Of a stretch of 64,000 nucleotides of DNA, positions 34,466-45,837 are shown in pieces (within the stretch, counting starts at the first letter, position 1; every line of letters begins with the position of its first letter). Position numbers and translations under genes: made by a program. Origin of the DNA: CAWCXF01 sp963799455 (GTDB taxonomy: Bacteria > Pseudomonadota > Alphaproteobacteria > Rhodobacterales > Rhodobacteraceae); NCBI GenBank assembly GCA_963799455.1, contig CAWCXF010000008.1:930001-994000 (forward strand), read 5' to 3'. Below the pieces are notes generated by a model. That model was not told the origin of the DNA, made no database searches, and saw only the letters and a list, made by a program, of their open reading frames with translations.

Positions 34466-34760
34466 ACCCCCCTCGAAGGAAGGCCCGAGCGGGCTCCGGG
34501 AGGCGGCCGCCCGTCGACCACGGACGCCCACCGACGCCGCCGGGGGCCGCGAGGGCGATTCGCGCGGCGCCGGGGCGCGGCTCGGGCCCGGGCCGTCCAG
34601 GGGCCGCCCCCCGCGCCCCGTTAACCATGAACCGATCACGAACGCGGGGCCGCGCGCCGCGTGCCGCTTGCGGCGCCCCCTCCGGCTGCTAGCCTGCACG
34701 GACAAAGCCGGCCGGCCCGATCCGGCGGCGCCCGAGGCAGTCACACACGAAGGTGGGCAG

Positions 34761-36278
34761 GTGAGAGCATCTCTCCGGCTCGGGTTCGCCCGAGCCTCCT
34801 CCGCGATCGCGCTGATCTGCCTGACGGTGCTCCTGTGGGCGTCGCCGACGACGGCGCAGCCCTACGCCGCGCTGGTGATGGACGCGCGCACCGGCGAGAT
34901 CCTGCACGCGCGCAACGCTGACGCGCCGCTCCACCCGGCCTCGCTCACCAAGATGATGACGCTCTACGTCGTGTTCGAGGCGATCGAGGCGGGCGAGATC
35001 GGCCTCGACGACGAGATCCGCGTCTCGCGCCTCGCCGCCTCCGAGCCGCCCTCGCGGCTGGGGCTGCGCGCGGGCCAGACGGTCCGGCTGCGCCACCTGA
35101 TCCGGGCGGCCGCGGTGAAGTCGGCCAACGACGCCGCGACCGCCCTGGCCGAGGCGGTGTCGGGCTCCGAGGAGGCCTTCGCGGCGCGCATGAACCGCAC
35201 CGCCCAGGCGATCGGCATGACGCGATCGACCTTCCGCAACGCCCACGGGCTCACCCAGGCGGGCCATCTGAGCACGGCGCGCGACCTGACGGTGCTGGGC
35301 CGGCGGCTGTTCTACGACTACCCGGCCTACTACAACCTGTTCTCGCGGCGGGTGACGGATGCGGGCGGGCGCGAGGTTGCCAACACCAACCGCAAGTTCC
35401 TCGCCGCCTATCGCGGCGCCGACGGGATCAAGACCGGCTTCACCAACGCCGCCGGCTTCAACCTCGTGGCCTCGGCCGAGCGCGGGCCGGTGCGCATCGT
35501 CGCCACCCTGCTCGGCGGGCGCTCGACGGCGGGCCGCAACGCGCGGATGGCCGAGCTGCTCGACATGGGCTTCGCGCGCGCGCCGGCCGTCGTGGAGGCG
35601 CGCCCCCTGCCCCCGCCCGACTACGACGGCGTGGGGGCCGGCGCCGAGGCGCTCGTGGCGCAGCGTCCGGGCGCGCCGGCGAGCAGCCCGAGGCCGCCGG
35701 TGCGGCCCGGCGCCGAACTGCCGCCGGGCAAGGACATGGGCGCGGCGCTCGTCGTCGCGGTCGCCTCCGCGGTCGCGGACGAGGTCGGGGCCGAGGTCGC
35801 CTCGCGCCGCGCGGGCGGCCCCTCGCTCCTCGCCCTCGCGCCGGCCGAGGGGCCGGCCGGAAACGGGGCCGCCAACCCGCCCGCGCCCGCGCCCGCGCCC
35901 CGGCCCGCGGCGGCGTCGGGCGGCCCCGCCCCAGACGCCGTGGCCGACGCGCTGGCCGAGGCCGCCCTCGCGCCCGCGCCCGCGGCCGACGCCGTCGCCG
36001 AGGCCGTGGTGCGCGAGGTCGTGCTGCGCCCGGCCGAGGACGCGCCGCGCGGCTGGGGGATCGCGGTGGGCCGCTACGGCTCGACCTACCTCGCCGAGCG
36101 GGCGCTTCTGCGCACCGCGCTCACCGACGTGGACGCGCTCGATGGCTCGATGCGCGAGGTGGTGCGCCGGCCGACGGGGTTCGAGGCCACCTTCGTCGGC
36201 ATGACGCGCGAGGACGCGGATCGCGCCTGCCGCCGGATCCGCGCGCGCGGCGCGGACTGCGAGACCATCGGCGGCTGA
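34761..36278 (+). CDS. D-alanyl-D-alanine carboxypeptidase with SPOR domain
   Basis: 505 aa from GTG 34761. A signal peptide (hydrophobic residues ~15-32, ending TTAQ) sends it to the periplasm. The penicillin-binding active site is complete: SLTK at 61-64, SAND at 121-124, KTG at 224-226. An Ala/Pro-rich linker (about residues 285-410) leads to a C-terminal SPOR domain (about 425-505) that binds denuded glycan at the division site. It trims the terminal D-Ala from peptidoglycan stems. Family naming (DacA/C/F) is not resolvable. Confidence 0.92.
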   Translation: MRASLRLGFARASSAIALICLTVLLWASPTTAQPYAALVMDARTGEILHARNADAPLHPASLTKMMTLYVVFEAIEAGEIGLDDEIRVSRLAASEPPSRLGLRAGQTVRLRHLIRAAAVKSANDAATALAEAVSGSEEAFAARMNRTAQAIGMTRSTFRNAHGLTQAGHLSTARDLTVLGRRLFYDYPAYYNLFSRRVTDAGGREVANTNRKFLAAYRGADGIKTGFTNAAGFNLVASAERGPVRIVATLLGGRSTAGRNARMAELLDMGFARAPAVVEARPLPPPDYDGVGAGAEALVAQRPGAPASSPRPPVRPGAELPPGKDMGAALVVAVASAVADEVGAEVASRRAGGPSLLALAPAEGPAGNGAANPPAPAPAPRPAAASGGPAPDAVADALAEAALAPAPAADAVAEAVVREVVLRPAEDAPRGWGIAVGRYGSTYLAERALLRTALTDVDALDGSMREVVRRPTGFEATFVGMTREDADRACRRIRARGADCETIGG

Positions 36279-36409
36279 CGGCGGCTGACGGCGCGGCCCC
36301 TTGGGCCGGGCGACGCCCCGGGCGCCGGGACACGGCTGGAGCCGGGCCGGTCGGCGGCCCGGGACGTGCGCTCCCCCGGCGCCGAGCCGAGGGAGCGGCC
36401 CTCGCGGTG

Positions 36410-38030
<1,621 letters not shown>

Positions 38031-38038
<8 letters not shown>

Positions 38039-38089
38039 TGACCCGAGTCCTTCATCGACCCGAGCCCTTCATTGACCCGAGTCCTTCAC
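38031..38089 (-). promoter_or_regulatory. 17-bp tandem start-codon duplication (minicistron relay) before yejF
   Basis: On the minus strand the unit ATGAAGGACTCGGGTCA recurs with period 17. Start codons lie at 38089 (GTG), 38072, 38055 and 38038 (ATG, yejF). Each of the first three opens a six-codon cistron (VKDSGQ, MKGSGR, MKDSGQ) whose TGA overlaps the next ATG. The yejE stop overlaps the first GTG in the same way. The AAGGA in each unit lies nine bases before the next start and can serve as its ribosome site. Confidence 0.8.
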
Positions 38090-39366
38090 GCGAAGGTCTT
38101 GCGCGGGTCGAAGGCGTCGCGCACGCCCTCGAAGATGAAGACCAGGAGCGAGAGCATGATGGCGAAGGTGAAGAAGGCGGTGAAGCCGAGCCAGGGCGCC
38201 TGGAGGTTGTCCTTGGCCTGTCGCGTCAGCTCGCCCAAGGAGGGCGCCGAGGACGGCAGCCCGAACCCCAGGAAGTCCAGCGAGGCGAGCGTGGCGACGC
38301 CCCCGGTGATGAGGAACGGCAGCAGCGTCAGCGTGGCGACCATGGCGTTGGGGAGCACGTGCCGGGCCATGATGGTGCCGTCGCCGACGCCGAGCGCCTT
38401 GGCCGCGCGCACGTATTCGAAGTTGCGCGCGCGCAGGAACTCGGCGCGCACCACGCCCACGAGCGCGGGCCAGGCGAAGAGCGTGGTGACGAAGACGAGG
38501 AGCCAGAACCCCCGCCCGAGGATCGCGAAGAGGATGATGATGACGTAGAGCGAGGGCGTCGCCCCCCAGATCTCGATGAAGCGCTGCATCCCGAGATCGA
38601 CCCAGCCGCCGAAATAGCCCTGGATGGCGCCCAAGGCGATGCCGACGGCGCTCGCGATGGCGGTGACGACGAGGGTGAAGAACACCGACAGGCGGAAGCC
38701 GTAGATCACGCGCGCGAGCACGTCGCGCTTGGTGTCGTCGGTGCCGAGCCAGTTGGTCGCGTCGGGCGGCCCGGGCGCCACGCCGGGCTTGTCCACCGGC
38801 GTGTCGTAGCTGAACGGGATCGGCGGCCAGAGCGTCCAGCCCTTCTCGATCGGCTCGCCCATCACCTCCCCGTCCTGCGCGTCCTCCATGACGGCGAAGG
38901 GGTCGTCGAAGCAGTCCGGCAGGCCCCCCGAGACGATCAGGCACTCGACCTCGGGGTCGCGGTAGATGGCCTCGGTGCGGAAGTCGCCGCCAAAGGCGGT
39001 CTCGGGGTAGAAGCGCACGATCGGCGCGAAGAGCGCGCCGCGGTAGCTCACCAGGATCGGCTTGTCGTTGGCCAGCACCTCCGCGAAGAGGCTCGCCCCG
39101 AACAGGGCCGAGAACAGGATCAGCGACCAGAAGGCGCGCCCGTTGCGGCGGAAGTTGCGCCAGCGCCGCCTGTTGAGCGGGCTGAGCCGAGGGCGGCGCG
39201 ACGGCGCGATGGCGGAGCCGTCGGCCGCGGCGGGCACGACCGCGGGGGGCGCGACCGCGGGGGGCGCCGGGGCGCCGGTGGCCTCGGCGCCCGCGTCCAC
39301 GGCCCCGAGGCCCGGCCCGCGTCGATCCTCGACGTTCACGCGCCGCCCCCCTTCGCGTCCGCCCAT
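38086..39366 (-). CDS. yejE: peptide ABC transporter permease (YejE)
   Basis: 426 aa. The N-terminal ~55 residues are Ala/Pro-rich and poorly conserved. Then a first helix (RAFWSLILFSALFGASLFAE), a large periplasmic loop with NWLGTDDTKRDVLARVIYG, and the permease core ending in the ATPase-coupling EAA region (FEYVRAAKALGVGDGTIM). A GTG at 39339 after GGGGGG is a credible alternative start that removes part of the tail. Its stop overlaps the first minicistron of the relay before yejF. Confidence 0.92.
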   Translation of the reverse strand: MGGREGGRRVNVEDRRGPGLGAVDAGAEATGAPAPPAVAPPAVVPAAADGSAIAPSRRPRLSPLNRRRWRNFRRNGRAFWSLILFSALFGASLFAEVLANDKPILVSYRGALFAPIVRFYPETAFGGDFRTEAIYRDPEVECLIVSGGLPDCFDDPFAVMEDAQDGEVMGEPIEKGWTLWPPIPFSYDTPVDKPGVAPGPPDATNWLGTDDTKRDVLARVIYGFRLSVFFTLVVTAIASAVGIALGAIQGYFGGWVDLGMQRFIEIWGATPSLYVIIILFAILGRGFWLLVFVTTLFAWPALVGVVRAEFLRARNFEYVRAAKALGVGDGTIMARHVLPNAMVATLTLLPFLITGGVATLASLDFLGFGLPSSAPSLGELTRQAKDNLQAPWLGFTAFFTFAIMLSLLVFIFEGVRDAFDPRKTFA

Positions 39367-39397
39367 CCCACCTTCGCCCGTCCCACCTTCGCCGGCC

Positions 39398-40474
39398 TCA
39401 TGTCCTTCGGGCCTCGAAGTCGATGCGCGGATCGACGAAGACGTACATCAGGTCGGACAGGATCCCGACCAGCAGCCCCACCAGCCCGAAGAAGAAGAGC
39501 GTGCCGAAGATCACCGGGTAGTCGCGCGCGACGGCGGCCTCGAAGCCGAGGCGCCCCAGCCCGTCGAGCGAGAAGATCACCTCGATCAGCAGCGAGCCCG
39601 TGAAGAAGACCGAGATGAAGAGGCCCGGGAAGCCCGCGATCACGATCAGCATGGCGTTGCGGAAGACGTGGCCGTAGAGCACGCGGCGCTCCGCGAGGCC
39701 CTTGGCGCGCGCGGTCATGACGTAGTGCTTCTTGATCTCGTCGAGGAAGGAGTTCTTGGTCAAGAGCGTCAGCGTGGCGAAGCCCGAGATCGACATGGCG
39801 AGCACGGGCAGGACGAGGTGCCAGGCCCGGTCGGCGAGCTTGCCCAGGAGCGACAGGCTCTCGTAGTCGTCGGACGTCAGGCCCCTGAGCGGGAACCACT
39901 GCCAGTAGGAGCCTCCCGCGAAGACGACGATCAGCAGGATGGCGAAGAGGAAGGAGGGGATCGCGTAGCCGACGATGATCAGCGCGGAGGTCGCGGTGTC
40001 GAAGCGCGAGCCGTCGCGCACCGCCTTGGCGATGCCCAAGGGGATCGAGACGAGGTAGGCGATCAGCGTGGTGACGACGCCGAGCGAGATCGACACCGGC
40101 ATCTTCTCGATCACCAGGTCGACCACCGAGATCGAGCGGAAGTAGCTCTCGCCGAAGTCGAAGCGCAGGTAGTCCCCCATCATCAGGAGGAACCGCTCGA
40201 GGGGGGGCTTGTCGAAGCCGAACTGCGCCTCCAGCTCGGCGATGAACTCGGGCGGCAGGCCGCGGGCGCCCGCGTAGCCGTCGCCGCCCGCCTCCAGCGT
40301 CTCCGAGCCGCCCCCCGTGACGCCCGCGAGCACGTCGCCCTCGCCCCCGATCTGGGCCAGGACCTGCTCCACCGGCCCGCCCGGGACGAACTGGATCAGC
40401 GCGAAGTTGACGATCATGATCCCCAGGAGCGTGGGGACCACGAGCAGCAGCCGCCTCAGGATGTAGGCGCCCAT
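39398..40474 (-). CDS. yejB: peptide ABC transporter permease (YejB)
   Basis: 358 aa. Starts MGAYILRRLLLVVPTLLGI, the classical opening of DppB/OppB-type permeases. A long periplasmic loop contains the YejB-specific GGGSETLEAGGDGYAGARGL insertion. The coupling motif KKHYVMTARAKGLAERRVL lies before the last helices. It is ten bases downstream of yejA. Confidence 0.93.
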   Translation of the reverse strand: MGAYILRRLLLVVPTLLGIMIVNFALIQFVPGGPVEQVLAQIGGEGDVLAGVTGGGSETLEAGGDGYAGARGLPPEFIAELEAQFGFDKPPLERFLLMMGDYLRFDFGESYFRSISVVDLVIEKMPVSISLGVVTTLIAYLVSIPLGIAKAVRDGSRFDTATSALIIVGYAIPSFLFAILLIVVFAGGSYWQWFPLRGLTSDDYESLSLLGKLADRAWHLVLPVLAMSISGFATLTLLTKNSFLDEIKKHYVMTARAKGLAERRVLYGHVFRNAMLIVIAGFPGLFISVFFTGSLLIEVIFSLDGLGRLGFEAAVARDYPVIFGTLFFFGLVGLLVGILSDLMYVFVDPRIDFEARRT

Positions 40475-40483
40475 GGATAGGGC

Positions 40484-42394
40484 CTAGAGCGTGCCGGAGG
40501 CCCGCAGGGCCTCCGCCTTCCCGGGGTCGATCCACCAGAAGTCGAGATAGCCCAGCGCGTAGGGCGGCAGGGTCTCGGGGTGCTCGTAGATGGCGTAGTA
40601 GGCGACCCAGTACTCGTCGTTGAACCACTGCGGCACCCAGAACCGCTCGGCGCGCAGCACCCGGTCGAGCGCGCGCACGGCCGGCGTCAGCTCCTCCTGG
40701 CTGCCGGCGGCGCGCACCACCTCGATCAGCCGGTCCACCGCCGGCGAGGCGATCCCCATCGAGTTGAACACGTCGTCCACGCTGCCCGAGCCGAAATACT
40801 GCAGCAGGTCGGTGCTCGGCTCGTAGTCCATCGGGAACTGGTCGGTCACGAGGTCGAAGTCGTGGTCGCGGGTGCGGTCGGTGTACTGGGCCGGATCGAC
40901 GCGCACCAGCTCGGCGTCGATGCCGGCGCGGCGCAGGTTCTCGACGTAGGGGTTGTTGATGCGGTCGAAGGAGGGGTTGTCCTCCAGCAGCTCGACGCGC
41001 AGCGTCCGGCCCTCGCGGCGGCGCAGCCCGTCGTCGCCGACCTCCCAGCCCGCCTCGTTGAGAAGCTCGGAGGCGCGGCGCAGGTTGCGCCGGTCGAGCG
41101 CGCGCTCGGGGGTGGATTCGGGCGGCGTCGCCACCTCGTCGGTCAGGATCGAGGCGTCCAGCAGCCCCTCGTCCACCAGCGGCCGGAGGAGGGCCGCCTC
41201 CTCGGGCATGGGCGCGCCGCGCGCGGCCAGCTCGGTGTTCTCCCAAAACGAGGTCATGCGGTCGTAAAGGCCATAGAACAGCGCCTGGTTGGTCCACTCG
41301 AAGTTGAACAAGAGCCCCAGCGCCTCGCGCACGCGCGGATCCTGGAACTGCGGCCGGCGCAGGTTCATGACGTAGGACTGCGCGGTGCCGATGGTGCCGT
41401 CGGGCAGCGCCGCCTTGATCACGGTGCCGTCCTGCACGCCCGGGAAGTCGTAGCCCGTGGCCCAGGTCTTGGAGGTGTTCTCGATGCGGAAGGTGTAGGC
41501 GCCGGCCTTGAAGCCCTCGAAGGCGGCGTTGGAGTCGCCGAAATACTCGACGCGGATGGAGTCGTAGTTGTTGCGCCCGACGTTGATCGGCAGATCCGCG
41601 CCCCAGTAGTCGGGGTCGCGCCGGTAGACGATGCGCTGGTTGACGTCGGTGCTGTCGAGCACGTAGGGGCCCGAGCCGATCGCGGGCTCGAGCCGGCTCT
41701 CGTCGAGCCGCGCGCCGGTCGCCTCGTACCAGGCCTTCGAGAAGACCGGCAGCCCGCCGACGGTCTCGATGCGGTTGCGCAGCGGCGCGTCCTCGGCGAA
41801 GGTGAAGCGCACCGTGCGCTCGCCCACGACCTCGGCGTCCGCCACCTGGACCGCGAGCACGGCCTGGAACGAGGGCAGCCCCTGGTCGCGCAGCAGCTCG
41901 TAGGAGTAGAGCGCGTCCTCGGCCGTCACCGGCGTGCCGTCGGAGAAGCGCGCCTCGGGGCGGATGTCGAACTCGACCCAGGCCTTGTCCTGCGGGTAGC
42001 GCACGGTCTCGCACAGCAGGCAGTAGGCCGAGCCGATCTCGTCGGCGACGGTCGTGAGCATCGGCTCGTACATCGCGCTGGAGAGCGCCCCGGCGCGGCC
42101 CTTGCGCGAGTAGGGGTTCATCGAGTCGAAGGTGCCCTGCGCCCAGGTCGAGAACTCGCCGCCCTTGGGCGCGTCGGGGTTGACGTAGTCGAGGCGCTCG
42201 AAGTCGGCCCCGTACTTCAGATCCCCAAAGGTCGAGACGCCGTGGCTCTCGACGATCCCGCCCCGATCGGCCTCGGCCTCGGCCGCGGCGGGCGTGGCCC
42301 CGGCCTCCTGCGCCCGGGCCCCGAGCGGGGCGAGGAGGAGCGCGAGGAGGGCCAGCGCGAGGGGGGCGGGGGCTGCGGGCCTGGGGTCGGTCAT
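40484..42394 (-). CDS. yejA: periplasmic peptide-binding protein (YejA)
   Basis: 636 aa. Signal peptide at residues 1-29 (hydrophobic core LALALLALLLAPLGARAQ). The SBP_bac_5 fold shows LDYVNPDAPKGGEFSTWAQ near the mature start, YEPMLTTVADEIG, and LSYSYELLRD-type helices. It captures the substrate for YejB/YejE/YejF. First gene of the operon; ATG 42394 is the only start giving a proper signal peptide. Confidence 0.93.
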   Translation of the reverse strand: MTDPRPAAPAPLALALLALLLAPLGARAQEAGATPAAAEAEADRGGIVESHGVSTFGDLKYGADFERLDYVNPDAPKGGEFSTWAQGTFDSMNPYSRKGRAGALSSAMYEPMLTTVADEIGSAYCLLCETVRYPQDKAWVEFDIRPEARFSDGTPVTAEDALYSYELLRDQGLPSFQAVLAVQVADAEVVGERTVRFTFAEDAPLRNRIETVGGLPVFSKAWYEATGARLDESRLEPAIGSGPYVLDSTDVNQRIVYRRDPDYWGADLPINVGRNNYDSIRVEYFGDSNAAFEGFKAGAYTFRIENTSKTWATGYDFPGVQDGTVIKAALPDGTIGTAQSYVMNLRRPQFQDPRVREALGLLFNFEWTNQALFYGLYDRMTSFWENTELAARGAPMPEEAALLRPLVDEGLLDASILTDEVATPPESTPERALDRRNLRRASELLNEAGWEVGDDGLRRREGRTLRVELLEDNPSFDRINNPYVENLRRAGIDAELVRVDPAQYTDRTRDHDFDLVTDQFPMDYEPSTDLLQYFGSGSVDDVFNSMGIASPAVDRLIEVVRAAGSQEELTPAVRALDRVLRAERFWVPQWFNDEYWVAYYAIYEHPETLPPYALGYLDFWWIDPGKAEALRASGTL

Positions 42395-42597
42395 GGCGGG
42401 GTTCCGATGCGGGGCGCGATGCCGGGGTCGGGGCGGCCGTGTCGGGCCGGAGCGGGTCGGGGCGCAGGGTCGGCCCGGAGCGTGGGCAAGGACGCCCGGC
42501 CATGCAAGGGAACGATTGCGTGAGACGCGGCGCGACGGCCGGCCCGGGGATCCGCGCGGCGGCGAGGCCCGCGCCGGGGCGCGGGCGCGGGCGCGCC

Positions 42598-43107
42598 TCA
42601 GCCCCCGAAGGTGGCGAGGTAGGCGATGATGCCGGCGCGGTCCTCGACGTCGGCGAGCCCGCGATAGGTCATCTTGGTGCCCGGCGCATACTCGGAAGGG
42701 TTGGCCAGGAACGCGTCGAGCTCCTCGGGCGTCCAGGCGCCGGCGAGCTCGGCGAAGGCCGCCGAATAGGGGTAGTCCGCGACCGAGGCCATGGGCCGGC
42801 CGACCACGCCGTAGAGGTAGGGGCCCGTGCCGTTGGCGCCCTCCTCGAGCTTGTGGCAGGCCGAGCACTGGCGGAAGACCGCCTCGCCGGCGCCCGGGTC
42901 GGCGCTCGCGAAGACCGCCTCGAAGGGCACCTCGGCCGCCTCCTCGGCGGGCGCCTCGGCGTCGGCCACCTCGATCGTGTAGGCCTGCTCGCCCTCCTCG
43001 GAGCCCACGTCGTAGAGCTCCTCGGCGGCCCAGTTGCCCAGCAGGAACACCAGCAGCGAGCCGCTCGCCGCGCCCACGATCTTGGTCGCCGTCATCGTGT
43101 CGATCAT
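42598..43107 (-). CDS. membrane-anchored cytochrome c
   Basis: 169 aa. An uncleaved N-terminal anchor (residues 8-25, KIVGAASGSLLVFLLGNW), an acidic Glu/Ala-rich linker, and one class I cytochrome c domain with CSACH at 81-85 and the axial methionine in GTKMTYRG at 146. This layout matches CycM/cytochrome c-y type carriers linking the bc1 complex with oxidases. MTATK at 43095 is an alternative start four codons in. Divergent from pheA. Confidence 0.92.
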   Translation of the reverse strand: MIDTMTATKIVGAASGSLLVFLLGNWAAEELYDVGSEEGEQAYTIEVADAEAPAEEAAEVPFEAVFASADPGAGEAVFRQCSACHKLEEGANGTGPYLYGVVGRPMASVADYPYSAAFAELAGAWTPEELDAFLANPSEYAPGTKMTYRGLADVEDRAGIIAYLATFGG

Positions 43108-43245
43108 GTCGTCCGCCCGTGCTGCCTCGATCCGTGCCGTCGCGATCCATGCCGTCGCCGGGCCATCTATGGCCTTCCGCACCCGGCCCGCAAGGTGTAG
43201 CCGTCGCGGCCGAACGGCCGGGCGACGGGGCGGACAGGGACGCCG

Positions 43246-44244
43246 ATGCGGGACGGGGCGGGACGGGCGGATCCGGGCACGGGCCCCAGCGCGGGCACGG
43301 GCCCCGGCGCGGGCATGGGCCCCGGCGCGGGCATGGGCCCCGGCGCGGGCGCGCACCCCCGTGCGGGCGCACGCCCGATCGCCTTCCAGGGCGAGCCGGG
43401 CGCCTACGGCCACGAGGCCTGCCTCGCCGCGCGCCCCGACCACGAGCCGCTGCCCTGCCCCACCTTCGAGGACGCCATCGAGGCGGTGCGCGAGGGCCGG
43501 GCGTCGCTCGCCATGCTGCCGGTCGAGAACTCGACCTACGGGCGCGTCGCCGACATCCACCGCCTCCTGCCGCATTCGGGGCTTCACATCGTCGCGGAGG
43601 CCTTCGTGCGGGTGCACATCAACCTCCTCGCCGTGCCCGGCGCGCGCGTCGAGGACATCCGCCGCGCCCACTCCCACCTGGTGCTGCTGCCGCAATGCGC
43701 CCGCTTCCTGCGCGCGCGCGGCATCCAGCCCGTGGTCGGCGGCGACACCGCGGGGGCCGCCGCGATGGTGGCCCGAGAGGGGCGGCGCGAGGACGCGGCG
43801 CTGGCCTCCGAGCTCGCGGCCTCGATCCACGGGCTCACGGTGCTCGCGCGCCACATCGAGGACGAGGGCACCAACACCACGCGGTTCCTGCTGATGGCGC
43901 CCCGGGCCGACATGGCGCGGCGCGCGCCCGCCATGATGACGACCTTCGTGTTCCGCGTGCGCAACATCCCGGCCGCGCTCTACAAGGCGATGGGCGGCTT
44001 CGCCACCAACGGCGTCAACATGACCAAGCTCGAAAGCTACATGGTCGGCGGCGCCTTCACCGCGACCCAGTTCTACGCCGACGTCGAAGGGCACCCCGAC
44101 GACCCCGCGCTCGCCCGCGCGCTCGACGAGCTCGGCTACTTCACCGACCATCTCGAGGTGCTGGGCACCTATCCGGCGGACCCGCGGCGGCGCGAGGGGC
44201 CGGGGGCGGCGGCCGAGATCGGGGACGGGACGGGGAGGGGCTAG
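43246..44244 (+). CDS. pheA: prephenate dehydratase
   Basis: 332 aa. Converts prephenate to phenylpyruvate. The catalytic domain begins IAFQGEPGAYGHEA near residue 45, with MLPVENSTYGRV, and the TRF of NTTRFLLM near residue 210. An ACT domain follows with KAMGGFATNGVNMTKLESY. The first ~43 residues are a Gly/Ala/Pro tail encoded by an 18-bp minisatellite and are absent from typical homologues, so the protein may carry a variable-length extension or start inside it. Confidence 0.92.
   Translation: MRDGAGRADPGTGPSAGTGPGAGMGPGAGMGPGAGAHPRAGARPIAFQGEPGAYGHEACLAARPDHEPLPCPTFEDAIEAVREGRASLAMLPVENSTYGRVADIHRLLPHSGLHIVAEAFVRVHINLLAVPGARVEDIRRAHSHLVLLPQCARFLRARGIQPVVGGDTAGAAAMVAREGRREDAALASELAASIHGLTVLARHIEDEGTNTTRFLLMAPRADMARRAPAMMTTFVFRVRNIPAALYKAMGGFATNGVNMTKLESYMVGGAFTATQFYADVEGHPDDPALARALDELGYFTDHLEVLGTYPADPRRREGPGAAAEIGDGTGRG
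43275..43352. repeat. 18-bp minisatellite in the 5' end of pheA
   Basis: About four copies of a GGGCCCCGGCGCGGGCAT-like unit, encoding GPGAGM repeats. The period is a multiple of three, so copy-number change keeps the frame. Confidence 0.88.
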
Positions 44245-44517
44245 CCCGCCCGGGGCGCCGCCCGGGCGGGAGGCCGCGAGGCGGGGAGGCGAGCGAGGGC
44301 GCGGGCGGGCACGCGCCCCACGGGCGGGACGAGCCCGGGCGCGCTCCCCCCGCCGGGCCTCTGCGTGGGGACCGCGGCGGCCCGGCGGCGCCTGCGGGAT
44401 CCGCGGCGCCGCGCCCGGCCTCGAAGCCGCGAGCGGGCCTGCGCCTCCCGCGCCCCGGCGTCCGCCGCCCGCGCCATCACGACGGCCGAGGGCGCCGTCG
44501 CCCGGGCGCCGGCCGCA
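44245..44517. other. intergenic spacer, no gene
   Basis: 273 bp of almost pure G+C between convergent pheA and nudC. No gene, and no clear terminator with a T-tract. Confidence 0.4.
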
Positions 44518-45633
44518 TCAGCCGAGCCGGTCCGCGATCCAGGCGCGCAGCAGGAAGCCCGCGATCGCCCCCTCGCGCGGCGGCCGCACCCGCGGATGGC
44601 GACCGGCGAGGACCGCCACGGCCTCCTCGCGGGTGAGCCACGCCGCGTCCTCGATCTCCGAAGGGTCGAGCGTGAGCGCGCGCCCGCGCGCCCGGCCGTG
44701 ACAGCCGATCATCAGCGAGGCCGGGAACGGCCAGGGCTGGGAGGCGAGGTAGCCGACCTCGGCCACCCGCACGCCCGCCTCCTCGAGCACCTCGCGCCGC
44801 ACCGCGGCCTCGATCGTCTCGCCGGGCTCGACGAATCCCGCGAGCAGCGAGAACACCCCCTCGGGCCAGCCCGGCGAGCGGCCCACCAGCACCGCCTCGC
44901 CATGGGTGATCAGCATGATCACCACCGGGTCGGTGCGCGGGAAGTGATGCGCGCCGCAGGCCGGGCAGTCGCGCTGCCAGCCGGCCTGGGCCGGCTCCGA
45001 CCGGGCCCCGCAGCGCGCGCAGAAGCGATGCGTCGCGTGCCAGCCCGTCAGCGCGCGGGCGGTCGCGGCGAGCTCGGCCTCGATCGCCGGGAGGCGGGGG
45101 GCGGCGGCGCGCAGCTCGCCGAAGGCGAAGCCGGGCGGCGCCAGCGGATGCGGCTGCGCCGCCGCCGCCCAGGCGGGCTCGACCGGAGCGCCGGGGCCGC
45201 CCGGAGCGCCGGGGCCGCCCGGCGCCCAGGCCGAGAGATCGACGGCGAAGCGAGGCCCGACCGAGCCGCCGGCATCGGCCGGGCCGCCGGCATCGGCCGG
45301 GCCGCCGTCCGCGCTCGGACCGCCGGCCGCGCTCGGACCGCTGTCGCCGTCGGGACCGGCCAAGGCGACGCCGAGGAAGATCGGCGGCTCGGCGCCCTCC
45401 AGGAGCGGATGGCCGACCGGCAGCCAGCCGAGGCCCGGCGCGGCGTCCGAAGGCCCCAGCAGAGGCCGGCCGCGCCAGAGCGGCAGCACCCGCGCGGACG
45501 GGTCGGCCAGCAGCCGCGCCACCTCCTCGGGTCGGCCGCGGCGGTGCGCGGCGCGGTCGAGCGCGCCCGACCCTCGCCCACCCGCCCCTCCGCCGCCCAC
45601 CCCTGCGAACGTCACGGTCTCGGCGATGCGCAT
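44518..45633 (-). CDS. nudC: NAD(H) diphosphatase / NADH pyrophosphatase
   Basis: 371 aa. A variable N-terminal domain with a Gly/Ala/Pro repeat insertion (GGPADAGGPADAGG). Then a zinc ribbon (CARCGARSE...CPACGAHHFP) and the Nudix box, GFVEPGETIEAAVRREV followed by LEEAG, with the NudC-type SQPWPFPASLM after it. It hydrolyses NADH and can decap NAD-capped RNA in E. coli. Longer than the E. coli enzyme mainly through the repeat region. Confidence 0.93.
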   Translation of the reverse strand: MRIAETVTFAGVGGGGAGGRGSGALDRAAHRRGRPEEVARLLADPSARVLPLWRGRPLLGPSDAAPGLGWLPVGHPLLEGAEPPIFLGVALAGPDGDSGPSAAGGPSADGGPADAGGPADAGGSVGPRFAVDLSAWAPGGPGAPGGPGAPVEPAWAAAAQPHPLAPPGFAFGELRAAAPRLPAIEAELAATARALTGWHATHRFCARCGARSEPAQAGWQRDCPACGAHHFPRTDPVVIMLITHGEAVLVGRSPGWPEGVFSLLAGFVEPGETIEAAVRREVLEEAGVRVAEVGYLASQPWPFPASLMIGCHGRARGRALTLDPSEIEDAAWLTREEAVAVLAGRHPRVRPPREGAIAGFLLRAWIADRLG

Positions 45634-45797
45634 GCCGCCCCTCCCTCACGGCGTTCACGCCGGGGCGGCCGCCCCGAGCGCCCGTCGCCCCTAGTCCGGG
45701 GACGGCCGGCACGCCCGCGCCTCGCACGGCCCAGCCGGTCGGCTGTTGCGCGAATGCACCGCTCGCGGACGCCCACGACCGCGCCTTACACGTATAG

Positions 45798-45837
45798 GGT
45801 GATCTTACGGCAGTGTTTCTGCCGAGAGGAGATCACC
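45798..45837 (+). promoter_or_regulatory. hairpin enclosing the ribosome site of the nucleotidase gene
   Basis: Outer stem GGTGATCT (45798-45805) with AGATCACC (45830-45837), inner stem CGGCAG/CTGCCG around a TGTTT loop. The purine-rich ribosome site AGAGGA lies in the internal loop and 3' strand, and the TTG start follows immediately. This could restrict initiation. Confidence 0.55.
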
